DNA of 64,000 bases from Pelosinus fermentans JBW45 (GCF_000271665.2 NZ_CP010978.1:1768501-1832500); one strand, 5' to 3'. Positions 31,324 to 40,690 are shown, counted from the first letter of the stretch. Notes: generated by a model not told the origin, from the sequence alone. Program-made: numbers and translations.

Positions 31324-32574
31324 ATGAAAATTGTAAATGTTGTATGTTCAAAAGGTCGTACTGGTTTTTATTTTGATGATCAACGGGCTATTAAAGCAGG
31401 AGCTCAGCATGATGGTTTTAGTTATGTAGGAGAAACGGTTACTCCTGGATTTCATTCCATTCGTCAAACTGGGGAAGCTGTATCGGTAATGATCGTATTA
31501 GAAGATGGACAAGTGGCTTACGGCGATTGCGCTGCTGTACAATACAGCGGAGCAGGCGGACGTGACCCATTGTTTTTAGCCGAAGATTTTATTCCTGTGA
31601 TTGAACAAGAAATTAAACCACGTCTCGTGGGTCGTGAATTAACTTCTTTTAGACAATTGGCAGGAGAAATTGACAGTATGGTTGATGCCAAAACAGGTAA
31701 ACTAATCCATACTGCACTGCGTTATGGCGTAACCCAAGCAATTTTAGATGCTGTATCCAAAGCAAAACATAAATTGATGTGTGAAGTAGTTGCAGAAGAA
31801 TATAACACAACTGTTAGTGAAACAGCGATTGATATTTTTACCCAGTCTGGGGATAATCGCTATGATAATGCTGATAAAATGATCATCAAAGGGGCTCAGG
31901 TATTGCCTCATGCCTTGATTAATAATGTAGAAGAAAAATTAGGCAAGAATGGTGAATTGTTGCTTGAATATGTTACTTGGTTAAAGAATCGTATACTAAG
32001 CTTGCGTACCAGCGATTCTTATAACCCTGTACTGCACATTGATGTTTATGGCACAATTGGTGCTGCATTCGATCTGGATACCGAAAGAATGGTCTCTTAT
32101 TTCCGTGAATTAGAAAAAGCAGCTGCTCCTTTAAAACTTCGCATTGAAGGTCCGATGGATGTAGAAGATCGCGAAAAACAAATGTTAGCGTTAAAAGAAA
32201 TTACGGCTCGTTTACACGAAGAAAAGATCAATGTAGAAGTGGTTGCTGATGAATGGTGCAATACGCTGGAAGATATTAAATATTTTGCTGATAATAATGC
32301 TGGTGATATGCTGCAAATCAAAACACCGGACTTAGGCGGAATTAATAATACCATCGAAGCTGTTTTATATTGTAAAGAAAAAGGCGTAGGTGCATACCAA
32401 GGCGGTACTTGCAACGAAACAGATCGTTCCGCACAGGTTTGTGTACATCTTGCGATGGCAACTAAACCAGTACAGATGTTAGCAAAACCAGGCATGGGCG
32501 TGGATGAAGGCATCATGATTGTATATAATGAAATGCAACGTATCTTAGCTGTTCGCCAGGCTCGTAAGGCATAA
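31324..32574 (+). CDS. mal: Methylaspartate ammonia-lyase
   Basis: 416 aa from the ATG at 31324; the ATG at 31309 lies in the GGAATGGAGAG ribosome-binding region. Enolase-superfamily enzyme converting 3-methylaspartate to mesaconate plus ammonia. GYVGETVTPG-type N-terminal region (FSYVGETVTPGFHSIR), QYSGAGGRDPLF, the Mg ligands HIDVYGTIG, EGPMD and VADEWCN, and the catalytic Lys in MLQIKTPDLGGI are present, with YQGGTCNETDRSA after it. Follows glmE, fixing its role in the methylaspartate pathway. Confidence 0.96.
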   Translation: MKIVNVVCSKGRTGFYFDDQRAIKAGAQHDGFSYVGETVTPGFHSIRQTGEAVSVMIVLEDGQVAYGDCAAVQYSGAGGRDPLFLAEDFIPVIEQEIKPRLVGRELTSFRQLAGEIDSMVDAKTGKLIHTALRYGVTQAILDAVSKAKHKLMCEVVAEEYNTTVSETAIDIFTQSGDNRYDNADKMIIKGAQVLPHALINNVEEKLGKNGELLLEYVTWLKNRILSLRTSDSYNPVLHIDVYGTIGAAFDLDTERMVSYFRELEKAAAPLKLRIEGPMDVEDREKQMLALKEITARLHEEKINVEVVADEWCNTLEDIKYFADNNAGDMLQIKTPDLGGINNTIEAVLYCKEKGVGAYQGGTCNETDRSAQVCVHLAMATKPVQMLAKPGMGVDEGIMIVYNEMQRILAVRQARKA

Positions 32575-32576
32575 AT

Positions 32577-33509
32577 ATGAGAATGTTAATGCATGAGCAA
32601 TTAATGTATGCTAGTTATTTTGCACCCAGAGGACGTAATCGTATGTTTGTTTTGGGGCAGCAGATTAGTGAACGTTATTTGTCGCCATTGGATCGTCTAA
32701 TTGGCATTGTTGGTGGTCCTGGTGCAGGTAAATCTTCCTTAATTAAAGGTATGTTTCCTGGATTAGAATTAACAAATGATGATGATGGTGTAAATGTACG
32801 TCCCTTGCCTTTGCTCAAAAATATTGAAAAAGATTTCTTTTCCAGTCATACCTATCATATTGATATTCGTTTTGAGTTGGCATTTACTCAACTTCATGTA
32901 TTAGCAGATGCTATTAAAAAAGCACTATCTCATGATAAACGGGTCATAGTAGAACATTTTGATCTGTTATATCCTGCTCTGGGGGCAAATGCTGATGTGC
33001 TCTTAGGTGTAGGCGGCGAGGTTATTGCTGTTCGTCCTAATGTTTTTGGTCCTTTTCCTCAGGAAATTGCTGATGTGGTTGTAAAGACTTTAAAGTACCG
33101 TAAAATGGCTCATACTGCTGAAGATTTGACAGAAAGTATTTTATTGAAAGATTATGGTGCTATCTTGCCTTTTGGTCACAGAGATGTACATCATGGTTTT
33201 GTCCTGGAATATCCTGTGGAGATTGATGCCGATCTTAAGGAAGTCGAAAAAAAGGTTAAAGAAATCATTGATGAGGGTTTGAAAGTTTGCTATTCTGACG
33301 AGGGGCATATTGAAATTGGTGATGTTTCATGGGCGTGTACGGGACCGCGGACCCATGTGCATAATACGGAAGATATTGAAGGTTTTCGTCTGCTCCATGA
33401 GTATAAATATGACCCTAAAACGAAAACCTACCTTATTATTGGCTTGGTAGGACCATTAGAAGAGAATCTTGATGGTTTTTCCAGCATGGTCTTTCATGCA
33501 TCATTGTAA
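32577..33509 (+). CDS. P-loop ATPase with AlaRS second-additional-domain-like C-terminus
   Basis: 310 aa. Residues 40-60 carry a Walker A loop (GIVGGPGAGKSSLIKGMF), followed by a nucleoside-kinase-like region to about 200. The last 110 residues (PFGHRDVHHGFVLEYPVEID, WACTGPRTHVHNTEDIEGF) resemble the editing-type second additional domain of alanyl-tRNA synthetase, including paired histidines and a Cys that could bind zinc. Proteins of this type travel with glutamate mutase/methylaspartase loci in some anaerobes. The role is unknown: pathway control, cofactor handling or amino-acid editing are all possible. It begins two bases after mal. Confidence 0.65.
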   Translation: MRMLMHEQLMYASYFAPRGRNRMFVLGQQISERYLSPLDRLIGIVGGPGAGKSSLIKGMFPGLELTNDDDGVNVRPLPLLKNIEKDFFSSHTYHIDIRFELAFTQLHVLADAIKKALSHDKRVIVEHFDLLYPALGANADVLLGVGGEVIAVRPNVFGPFPQEIADVVVKTLKYRKMAHTAEDLTESILLKDYGAILPFGHRDVHHGFVLEYPVEIDADLKEVEKKVKEIIDEGLKVCYSDEGHIEIGDVSWACTGPRTHVHNTEDIEGFRLLHEYKYDPKTKTYLIIGLVGPLEENLDGFSSMVFHASL

Positions 33510-33531
33510 AAGTGTATAATTAGTTGTAAAT

Positions 33532-33563
33532 GGGTACTGTCTTCTTAAGAGAAGGCAGTACCC
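33532..33563 (+). repeat. 14-bp hairpin before citD
   Basis: GGGTACTGTCTTCT/AGAAGGCAGTACCC with a TAAG loop and one G-T pair; no T-run follows. Divides the glm-mal unit from the cit unit. Confidence 0.6.
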
Positions 33564-33631
33564 ATAAGAGCATCAAAATCATAATTGCACAAAGATACAT
33601 ATAAAGAATTTTTCATTAGGAGGTTAGCAAA

Positions 33632-33925
33632 ATGGCAAGTATTGCAAAAACTGCTCAAGCAGGAACCTTAGAATCAAGCGATGTTATGATTACTGTAGCT
33701 CCTGGTAACCAAGGAAGCGGTATTGTTATTGAATTAGAAAGTATTGTCTTGGCTCAGTATGGTGAAGATATTAAGTTCATCTTAGAGAAAACGGTGAAGG
33801 ATCAGGGGGTTACGGATATCTATATTAAGGCGGTAGACCGGGGAGCGCTGGATTGTACCATCTACGCTCGGACTTTGGCTGCATTAAGCCGTGCAGGTGC
33901 TGTGCTAAAGGAGGAAATCGCATAA
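33632..33925 (+). CDS. citD: Citrate (citramalate) lyase acyl carrier protein, gamma subunit
   Basis: 97 aa. Carries the phosphoribosyl-dephospho-CoA prosthetic group on the Ser of GTLESSDVMI (about residue 15). NQGSGIVIELESIV and YIKAVDRGALDCTIYAR fit CitD. ATTAGGAGG upstream. Context suggests that the complex here cleaves (S)-citramalate from the methylaspartate pathway. CitX and CitG needed to make and attach the cofactor are not in this window. Confidence 0.95.
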   Translation: MASIAKTAQAGTLESSDVMITVAPGNQGSGIVIELESIVLAQYGEDIKFILEKTVKDQGVTDIYIKAVDRGALDCTIYARTLAALSRAGAVLKEEIA

Positions 33926-34797
33926 TGGATTTAAGAAGAAGTATGTTATTTATTCCAGGAAATAATCCGGGAATGCTGCAAAATGGCGGTGTATTTGGTG
34001 CAGATTCGGTTATTTTGGATTTAGAAGATGCTGTGGCTCCCATGGAAAAAGATGCAGCCCGGTTTTTGGTTGCCCAGGCTCTGCGCACTGTGGATTATGG
34101 AGCTAGTGAAACTGTGGTTCGGATTAATCCTTTAGATACTTTTGCTGCTGTCGATATTAAAGCCATTGTTCCTTGTTGTCCGGATGCAATTTTGGTGCCG
34201 AAAGTAGAAAGTGCAGCCGATATTCATCAAGTGGCTGCTATGATTGCCGCGGCGGAAAAACCAGATCAAGCGCCTGTAAAGATTATTGCTCTATTAGAAA
34301 CACCTTGCGGGATTGTCGAAGCGTATCATATTGCAAAAGCGGACCCGAGGGTAGTTGCTCTTGCTTTAGGTGCAGAAGATTATACAGCAGGCCTGGGGGC
34401 TATGCGTACCAAAGAAGGTACTGAGATCTTTACAGCACGTACCATTGTTATCAATGCAGCTGCGGCTGCAAACGTTCAATCCATTGATACTCCCTATACC
34501 GATGCCAATGATGAAGAAGGGCTGCTTACCGATACACAGCTGGCTAAAAGGTTGGGCTTCAAGGGGAAATTGTCCATCAATCCTAGGCAGATTGATGTAA
34601 TTCATACTGTATTTAACCCTAGTCTAAATGATATTGATTGGGCGCAGCAAGTCATCCAGGCCATTCGTAAGGCAGAGGCCGAAGGATCAGGTGTGGCGTC
34701 ATTGAATGGTAAGATGGTGGATTTGCCAATTGTAAATCGTGCAGAACGCATCTTACATTTAGCAGAATTGTTAGGTTTGATGGGGGGAGAAAAATAA
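33925..34797 (+). CDS. citE: Citrate (citramalate) lyase beta subunit
   Basis: 290 aa from the ATG at 33925, which overlaps the citD stop by one base and follows AAAGGAGGAAATC. RRSMLFIPGNNPGML, DSVILDLEDAVAP, VRINPLDT, ILVPKVESA, LLETPCGIVEA, ALGAEDYTAGLG and SINPRQIDVIH are CitE hallmarks (Mg-binding Glu and Asp included). Catalyses the final cleavage of the acyl-carrier-bound thioester into acetyl-ACP and the 2-oxo acid (oxaloacetate for citrate, pyruvate for citramalate). Confidence 0.95.
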   Translation: MDLRRSMLFIPGNNPGMLQNGGVFGADSVILDLEDAVAPMEKDAARFLVAQALRTVDYGASETVVRINPLDTFAAVDIKAIVPCCPDAILVPKVESAADIHQVAAMIAAAEKPDQAPVKIIALLETPCGIVEAYHIAKADPRVVALALGAEDYTAGLGAMRTKEGTEIFTARTIVINAAAAANVQSIDTPYTDANDEEGLLTDTQLAKRLGFKGKLSINPRQIDVIHTVFNPSLNDIDWAQQVIQAIRKAEAEGSGVASLNGKMVDLPIVNRAERILHLAELLGLMGGEK

Positions 34798-36338
34798 TGA
34801 AAAATGCAATTGGACGTGAAATACCTGAAACAATTTCTGGCATAGCAGCAATAAAGCCCTTTGCTGGTGCTTTTGCTACCTCGCCAAAAATGACACGTCA
34901 GGCACCTAAAGTCAAAACCATAAAACCTACCGACCGAAAATTAGTCGATAATTTAGTCGAAGTATTTAAAAAAATACCTGTAACTGATGGAATGACCTTA
35001 TCTTTTCATCACCATTTCCGAAATGGTGATGGCGTTGTAAATATGGTCTTGGCAACTGCGGCGCAGTTAGGATTGAAAAACCTAACCGTTGCTTTAAGTT
35101 CTGTCTTTCCTGTACACGCACCGATTATTGAACAGGTTAAAAATGGTGTGGTAACGGGTCTTGATACGAATTATATGTCCGGTCCAGTCGCTCAGGCTGT
35201 ATCAAAAGGTTTATTTAGCAAACCTGTCGTACTGCGCACTCATGGAGGACGTGGACGAGCGATTGAATGTGGTCAGCTTAAAATTGATGTGGCGTTTATC
35301 GCAGCGCCAGCAGCTGATGAATACGGTAATTTAAATGGTGTAGAAGGTCCGGCTGCATGCGGTTCACTCGGTTATGCTTTTCCTGATGCTCAGTATGCAG
35401 ATTATGTAGTAGCTGTGACGGATTACATAGGTGAATACCCTCTATCACCTATATCCATACCTCAGACGAGGGTAGATTATGTAGTAAAAGTAGAATGTGT
35501 AGGGGACCCTAAAGGCATTGTTTCAGGTACGACTCGTATTACTAAAGATCCAGTAGGACTTAAAATTGCTGAAACGGCAGCAAAAGTAATCCAAGCTACT
35601 GGACTTATAAAAAATGGGTTTGCATTTCAAACAGGAGCGGGTGGAGCTTCCTTAGCAACGGCTGCTTTTGTCCGAAAAATGATGGAGAAAGACGAGGTTG
35701 TGGGGAGTTTTGCATTAGGCGGCATAACTGGATATATGGTGGATATGCTGGAAAGCGGTTTGTTTAAGAAATTGATGGATGTTCAGGGGTTTGACTTAGA
35801 AGCGATTCGTTCTTTATCTACCAATCCAAATCACTTAGAAATTGGTGCTGATTTTTATGCAAGTCCATTTAATGCCGGATGCGCCGTTAATCAGCTAGAT
35901 GTGGTCATTCTAGGGGCTACAGAAATGGACACTGACTTTAATGTGAATGTGGTTACGGGTTCTGATGGTGTTATTATGGGTGGTTCAGGCGGTCATGCGG
36001 ATGCAGCGGCAGGTGCAAAAGTTACGATCATCGTAGCCAATTTATTACGTGGACGTTTGCCCATTATTGTGGATAAAGTACTTACGGCCACGACTCCAGG
36101 TGAAACGATTGATGTTCTTGTTACAGAAAGAGGTGTGGCAGTAAATCCTCTTAGAGCCGATTTAAAAGAAAAATTCCTGGCAGCAGGATTGCCGGTTAAA
36201 GATATACAAGAATTAAAACAATTGGCAGAGAAAATAGCCGGAGCCCCTAAAGCAGTAAAGACAGGCGAAAAGATAGTTGCAGTAGTAGAATATCGTGATG
36301 GCACGATTATCGATGTTGTGCGCCAAGTGGAGGGCTAG
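34797..36338 (+). CDS. citF: Citrate (citramalate) lyase alpha subunit
   Basis: 513 aa. Acyl-ACP transferase that swaps acetyl for citryl or citramalyl on CitD. GMTLSFHHHFRNGDGVVNMV, LRTHGGRGRAIECGQL, FIAAPAADEYGNLNGVEG, FQTGAGGASLATAAFV, GSDGVIMGGSGGHADAAAG and LVTERGVAVNPLR are diagnostic CitF blocks. Overlaps citE by one base. With citD/E/C it forms a complete structural set. Confidence 0.96.
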   Translation: MKNAIGREIPETISGIAAIKPFAGAFATSPKMTRQAPKVKTIKPTDRKLVDNLVEVFKKIPVTDGMTLSFHHHFRNGDGVVNMVLATAAQLGLKNLTVALSSVFPVHAPIIEQVKNGVVTGLDTNYMSGPVAQAVSKGLFSKPVVLRTHGGRGRAIECGQLKIDVAFIAAPAADEYGNLNGVEGPAACGSLGYAFPDAQYADYVVAVTDYIGEYPLSPISIPQTRVDYVVKVECVGDPKGIVSGTTRITKDPVGLKIAETAAKVIQATGLIKNGFAFQTGAGGASLATAAFVRKMMEKDEVVGSFALGGITGYMVDMLESGLFKKLMDVQGFDLEAIRSLSTNPNHLEIGADFYASPFNAGCAVNQLDVVILGATEMDTDFNVNVVTGSDGVIMGGSGGHADAAAGAKVTIIVANLLRGRLPIIVDKVLTATTPGETIDVLVTERGVAVNPLRADLKEKFLAAGLPVKDIQELKQLAEKIAGAPKAVKTGEKIVAVVEYRDGTIIDVVRQVEG

Positions 36339-36340
36339 TG

Positions 36341-37390
36341 ATGTTGTGGGGCACTATGGAAGAGCGGGTAATCAATCTTAATAATGCTAGACAGGTTAGT
36401 GCCGTGAGAGAGTTTCTCTCTAGATTTTCCTTAACTTTTACTGAACAAGTAGACTATACCATTGCCTTATATAAAGAAGATTCTATTGTAGCGACAGGTT
36501 CGTTTTCTGGAGAAGTATTGCGTAACATTGCTATTGATGAGTCGCTGCAGGGGGAAGGTTTGACGTCAGCAGTAGTCAGCCATTTAATGCAGGAAGCAGG
36601 ACGGCGGGGAATCTATCATTATTTTATTTTCACCAAGCCTGACAAGGCGCATTTATTTAGTGCATTAGGATTTAAAGAAGTTGGGCGGGCAGATCCATAT
36701 GCAGTGCTTTTAGAAGCTGGTATCGGGTCGATTGATTCGTATTGTAAGGAGATGGCTGCTTTGACAGCCCATCTGCCTTCGGGAAAAAGAGCTGGCTTAG
36801 TAGTAAACTGCAATCCTTTTACTTTGGGACATCAGGCGGTAATTGCCAAAGCAGCTAAAGAAAATGCAGCTGTGGTGGTATTGGTAGTCAGTGAAGAGGG
36901 ATCTGTATTCCCTTTTGACGTCCGCTTTTCTCTGGTTAAGCAAGGATTAGCTGACTATGATAACGTAGTCGTGCTGCCAGGAGGTAAATATATTGTGTCG
37001 GCTGCTACGTTTCCTGGCTATTTTACCAAGGGAGACGAAACGGTAACAGCGCAGACAAGGCTGGATGCTACTATTTTTGCTAAGCATATTGCACCTGCCA
37101 TGGGAATTACTTGTCGGTATATGGGGGATGAACCTTATTGCTTAGTGACAAAGGCTTATAACCAAGCGATGCTCGATATTTTACCACAGCATCGGATTGA
37201 TGTGCTGGAAATGCCAAGGATTTCTGTTCAAGGAAATGCTGTGAGTGCCTCTAGGGTTCGAGAACTCTTAAGGCAGGAAGAATGGGAGGAGATTCGTACT
37301 TTAGTACCGGATACGACTTACCAATTCCTTCGCTCTCCTACAGCAATTCCTATTATAGAAAAAATACAAAGTAGTATATCGAGACATTAA
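36341..37390 (+). CDS. citC: [Citrate (pro-3S)-lyase] ligase
   Basis: 349 aa from the ATG at 36341 (GGAGGG six bases earlier; an in-frame GTG overlaps the citF stop). N-terminal GNAT-like domain (SGEVLRNIAIDESLQGEGLT, FTKPDKAHLFSALGF) and C-terminal nucleotidyltransferase fold with GLVVNCNPFTLGHQAVI (HxGH-like) and SASRVRELL. Uses ATP and acetate to acetylate the CitD thiol and switch the lyase on. Confidence 0.94.
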   Translation: MLWGTMEERVINLNNARQVSAVREFLSRFSLTFTEQVDYTIALYKEDSIVATGSFSGEVLRNIAIDESLQGEGLTSAVVSHLMQEAGRRGIYHYFIFTKPDKAHLFSALGFKEVGRADPYAVLLEAGIGSIDSYCKEMAALTAHLPSGKRAGLVVNCNPFTLGHQAVIAKAAKENAAVVVLVVSEEGSVFPFDVRFSLVKQGLADYDNVVVLPGGKYIVSAATFPGYFTKGDETVTAQTRLDATIFAKHIAPAMGITCRYMGDEPYCLVTKAYNQAMLDILPQHRIDVLEMPRISVQGNAVSASRVRELLRQEEWEEIRTLVPDTTYQFLRSPTAIPIIEKIQSSISRH

Positions 37391-37590
37391 TGTATATATT
37401 GAAATAAATAAGATAGTCTGTCAGGAATGAATATAGAGATTTGAGTGCTTATTATATAATGCCGTTTATCCCTGTATTCTATTTCTGACGACTAACATAT
37501 GTATATATAAACACCTTTTAATGCATGATAGATATGTATTTTTCTTACTTGCAAAATAGAAAGAATTTTGCAATAAATTAAAAGAATAAT

Positions 37591-37620
37591 GTATACAAAA
37601 TACAATTGCCATGCTATAAT
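37591..37620 (+). promoter_or_regulatory. Extended -10 promoter of aspA with GTATAC motif
   Basis: TGCTATAAT (37612-37620) is a TGn extended -10 box. The -35 region is GTATACA (37591-37597), itself palindromic, suggesting overlap with a regulator site. The 260-base gap from citC shows no gene. Confidence 0.55.
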
Positions 37621-37650
37621 CAAGTAAAAGAATAGTGGAGGTGCTGTTTT

Positions 37651-39054
37651 GTGCGCATTGAGCATGATTTTCTAGGAGAAATACAAATACAAGATGAAGT
37701 TTATTATGGAGTACAAACGACTAGAGCCTTAGAAAACTTTATTATTACTGGTCATAGAATGAATACTGATTTTATTGCATCTTTTGGTATTGTAAAAGCC
37801 GCAGCAGCCAAAGCTAACATGAGAACTGGCCGTATGCCAATCAAAATTGGCAATGCCATTGTGCAAGCAGCGCAAGAGATCATTGAGGGAAAGCTGCATG
37901 ATCAATTTATAGTGGATTGCATCCAAGGTGGAGCAGGAACTTCCATGAATATGAATGCTAATGAAGTCATAGCGAATCGAGCACTTGAAATCTTAGGTGA
38001 GGCAAAGGGAAATTACGCGCTTATTTCACCTAATAATCATGTAAATATGGCGCAATCTACTAACGATGTTATGCCAACAGCTATGCGTATTTGTACCATT
38101 ACAAAGGCCAAAAAGCTGATTGCTGCATTAGAAGATATGGCAGCTACTTTTACTGTTAAGGGAGATAACTTTAATCATATCTTGAAAATGGGACGTACCC
38201 ATTTGCAAGATGCCGTACCTATTACATTAGGACAAGAGTTTTATGCATATGCAGAGGCTACAAAACGGGCAATCAAACGCATTAGAGAAAATGTTAAGAA
38301 TATGCATTTTGTGAATATGGGGGCCACAGCAGTTGGTACTGGTTTAAATGCTGAGCCAGAATATATTGCCTTTGTTGTAGAAGAACTTTCTCGCTTAACA
38401 GGTGAAGAAATTCATTCAGCTGATAATTTAGTAGATGCTACACAAAATACAGATCAAATTGCTGAATTTTCCAGTGCCCTCAAAGTTACGGCTTTGGCTT
38501 TTTGTAAAATTGCCAGCGATTTAAGACTCATGTCGTCGGGGCCGCGCTGCGGTTTGGGAGAACTTTCTCTTCCTGCAAGGCAGCCGGGGTCATCGATTAT
38601 GCCTGGCAAAGTAAATCCTGTTATACCCGAAGTTGTGAATCAAGTGGCGTATCAAGTAATTGGTAATGACTTGGTTATTAGTTTAGCTGTAGAAAATGGG
38701 CAGTTTGAGTTAAATGTTATGGAGCCAGTCATGGCATATAATCTCTTTAATTCTTTAACGATTTTAACGAATGTAGTAAATACATTAAATCATAAATGCG
38801 TGAAAGATATTGAAGCTAATGAAGAGCGCTGTCGTGAAATGATTGATAAGAGTGTGGGAATAGTGACTGCGCTGTTGCCTCATATTGGATATGAGCAATC
38901 TTCTGCAATTGCAAAAGAGGCTTTAAAAACAGGAGCATCTGTTAAAGAACTAGTTATTTCTAAAGGCTTATTAACAGCTGCTCAACTAGAAATTATTTTA
39001 TCACCAAGTGAAATGACACAACCTGGTATCGCTGGAAAACAATTCTTAAAATAA
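37651..39054 (+). CDS. aspA: Aspartate ammonia-lyase (aspartase)
   Basis: 467 aa, GTG start with GGAGGTG upstream. Fumarase C/aspartase superfamily: YYGVQTTRALENF, GGAGTSMNMNANEVIANRAL, GRTHLQDAVPITLGQEF and the signature loop GSSIMPGKVNPVIPE. Aspartase rather than fumarase C is favoured by the VQTTRALENF start and by MNANEVIANRALEILG. Converts aspartate to fumarate plus ammonia; fumarate can then be reduced by the complex at 41-44 kb. Confidence 0.93.
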   Translation: MRIEHDFLGEIQIQDEVYYGVQTTRALENFIITGHRMNTDFIASFGIVKAAAAKANMRTGRMPIKIGNAIVQAAQEIIEGKLHDQFIVDCIQGGAGTSMNMNANEVIANRALEILGEAKGNYALISPNNHVNMAQSTNDVMPTAMRICTITKAKKLIAALEDMAATFTVKGDNFNHILKMGRTHLQDAVPITLGQEFYAYAEATKRAIKRIRENVKNMHFVNMGATAVGTGLNAEPEYIAFVVEELSRLTGEEIHSADNLVDATQNTDQIAEFSSALKVTALAFCKIASDLRLMSSGPRCGLGELSLPARQPGSSIMPGKVNPVIPEVVNQVAYQVIGNDLVISLAVENGQFELNVMEPVMAYNLFNSLTILTNVVNTLNHKCVKDIEANEERCREMIDKSVGIVTALLPHIGYEQSSAIAKEALKTGASVKELVISKGLLTAAQLEIILSPSEMTQPGIAGKQFLK

Positions 39055-39074
39055 ATGAAATGAATATGGTGAAT

Positions 39075-39117
39075 TTACGGTCAAGAAGTGCATTTTTAGT
39101 GTATTTTTTGACCGTAA
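39075..39117. repeat. Hairpin after aspA
   Basis: TTACGGTCAA/TTGACCGTAA 10-bp perfect stem around 23 bases, partly pairing inside. No T-run downstream; possible weak terminator or stabiliser. Between it and the next gene lies an extended -10 box TGATATAAT (39234-39242). Confidence 0.5.
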
Positions 39118-39272
39118 CTCGTATGCGAAGGCTATGTATAGAGTTGCGTTACTATAAAAAAAGTTATATAACGCAAATATTCTATAAAATTTATATTATT
39201 GTGATAGAGTGAGTGGTTTACCTGAAAACTTTGTGATATAATACACTTGAATATTAGAATAGGGGGATGAGC

Positions 39273-40118
39273 ATGCGTACAATTGAGGTAGAGCAAATTA
39301 CTCAGGCGATAGCAAAAATGTGCATGGATGCTTGCTATTATTTGTCCGAGGACGTGTATGACGCTTTAGTGTCAGCTGGAAGAAAAGAAGAATCGGCTTT
39401 AGGTAAAGAAATTATTGGAAAGCTGGTAGAAAACGCCAATATTTCTAGAAATGAACAAAGACCTATTTGTCAGGATACTGGTATGACAGTAGTGTTTATT
39501 GAAGTAGGACAAGATGTTCATTTGGTAGGTGGAAGTTTGGAAGAGGCAGTAAATGCCGGTGTTGCTAAAGGTTACACAGAAGGCTATTTGCGTAAGTCTG
39601 TAGTGGCCGAGCCTTTGTTTAATCGTAAAAATACTACAAACAATACTCCTGCGATTTTACATACTAGCATTGTGCCTGGTGACAAAGTTAAAATTAAACT
39701 AGCACCTAAAGGTTTTGGCAGCGAGAATAAAAGTGCCTTAAAAATGCTTGTACCTGCTGATGGTGTTGAAGGTTTGAAAAAAGTTGTTCTTGATACGGTA
39801 AAAACAGCGGGACCTAACGCCTGTCCTCCGATGGTCATTGGCGTAGGTGTAGGCGGAACCATGGAAAAGGCTACAATACTCGCTAAAAAGGCTCTTTTGC
39901 GTTCCGTCAACAAACGCAATGATCATCCTGAATATGCAAAATTGGAAGAAGAATTATTAGAGATGGTTAACAAAACAGGTGTAGGTCCTCAAGGATTAGG
40001 TGGGGTAACGACTGCTTTAGCAGTAAATGTTGAATATTTTGCTACCCATATTGCGGGTTTACCAGTTGCTGTTAATATTAATTGCCATGCCACACGGCAT
40101 GCTGAAGTTGAACTTTAG
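39273..40118 (+). CDS. fumA: Class I fumarase/mesaconase alpha subunit
   Basis: 281 aa from the ATG at 39273; the ATG at 39267 abuts the GGGGG ribosome-binding site. N-terminal half of oxygen-sensitive [4Fe-4S] hydro-lyases: the likely cluster cysteines are in QRPICQDTG, GPNACPPMVIGVG and NINCHATRHAE. Hydrates fumarate to malate; heterodimeric members also hydrate mesaconate to (S)-citramalate. Since methylaspartase and a cit-type lyase are encoded directly upstream and no other mesaconase gene is visible, mesaconase activity is likely. Confidence 0.9.
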   Translation: MRTIEVEQITQAIAKMCMDACYYLSEDVYDALVSAGRKEESALGKEIIGKLVENANISRNEQRPICQDTGMTVVFIEVGQDVHLVGGSLEEAVNAGVAKGYTEGYLRKSVVAEPLFNRKNTTNNTPAILHTSIVPGDKVKIKLAPKGFGSENKSALKMLVPADGVEGLKKVVLDTVKTAGPNACPPMVIGVGVGGTMEKATILAKKALLRSVNKRNDHPEYAKLEEELLEMVNKTGVGPQGLGGVTTALAVNVEYFATHIAGLPVAVNINCHATRHAEVEL

Positions 40119-40132
40119 GAGGTGTAGAGAAG

Positions 40133-40690
40133 ATGGCAGAAGTAAAACGTATTACCACTCCATTAACAAAAGAAATGGCTCGTTCCTTAAAAGCTGGTGA
40201 TAGTGTGTTAATTACTGGAACGATCTTTAGTGCTCGTGATGCAGCTCATAAGGTAATGACAGAAGCTCTTGATCGAGGCGAAAAATTACCTGTAGATTTT
40301 ACAAATCAAATCGTATACTATTTGGGGCCTACGCCGGCAAAACCAGGAGATCCTATTGGTTCAGCTGGTCCGACCACTGCTGGACGTATGGATAAGTATA
40401 CACCACAAATGATTGAACAAGGTCTTAGTGGTATGATTGGTAAAGGATATCGCTCTCCAGAAGTAGTAGAAGCTATGAAAAAAAATAGTACCGTGTTCAT
40501 GGTAGCTATTGGCGGTGCAGCAGCTTTGATTGCAAAAACCATTAAAGCCTATGAGGTGTTAGCATATCCTGAATTGGGCGCAGAAGCATTAGCTAAGCTT
40601 ACAGTAGAAGATTTTCCAGCAATTGTAGCGATTGACTGTGATGGCAATAACTATTACGAAGAAGGTCAAAAGCCCTATCGCAAAATATAA
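40133..40690 (+). CDS. fumB: Class I fumarase/mesaconase beta subunit
   Basis: 185 aa. Swivelling C-terminal domain: LKAGDSVLITGTIFSARDAA, YYLGPTPAKPGDPIGSAGPT, TAGRMDKYTP and VAIGGAAALIAKTIK are conserved. It pairs with the preceding gene, 14 bases away, to form the active enzyme. TTTAGGAGGTG precedes the ATG. Confidence 0.9.
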   Translation: MAEVKRITTPLTKEMARSLKAGDSVLITGTIFSARDAAHKVMTEALDRGEKLPVDFTNQIVYYLGPTPAKPGDPIGSAGPTTAGRMDKYTPQMIEQGLSGMIGKGYRSPEVVEAMKKNSTVFMVAIGGAAALIAKTIKAYEVLAYPELGAEALAKLTVEDFPAIVAIDCDGNNYYEEGQKPYRKI

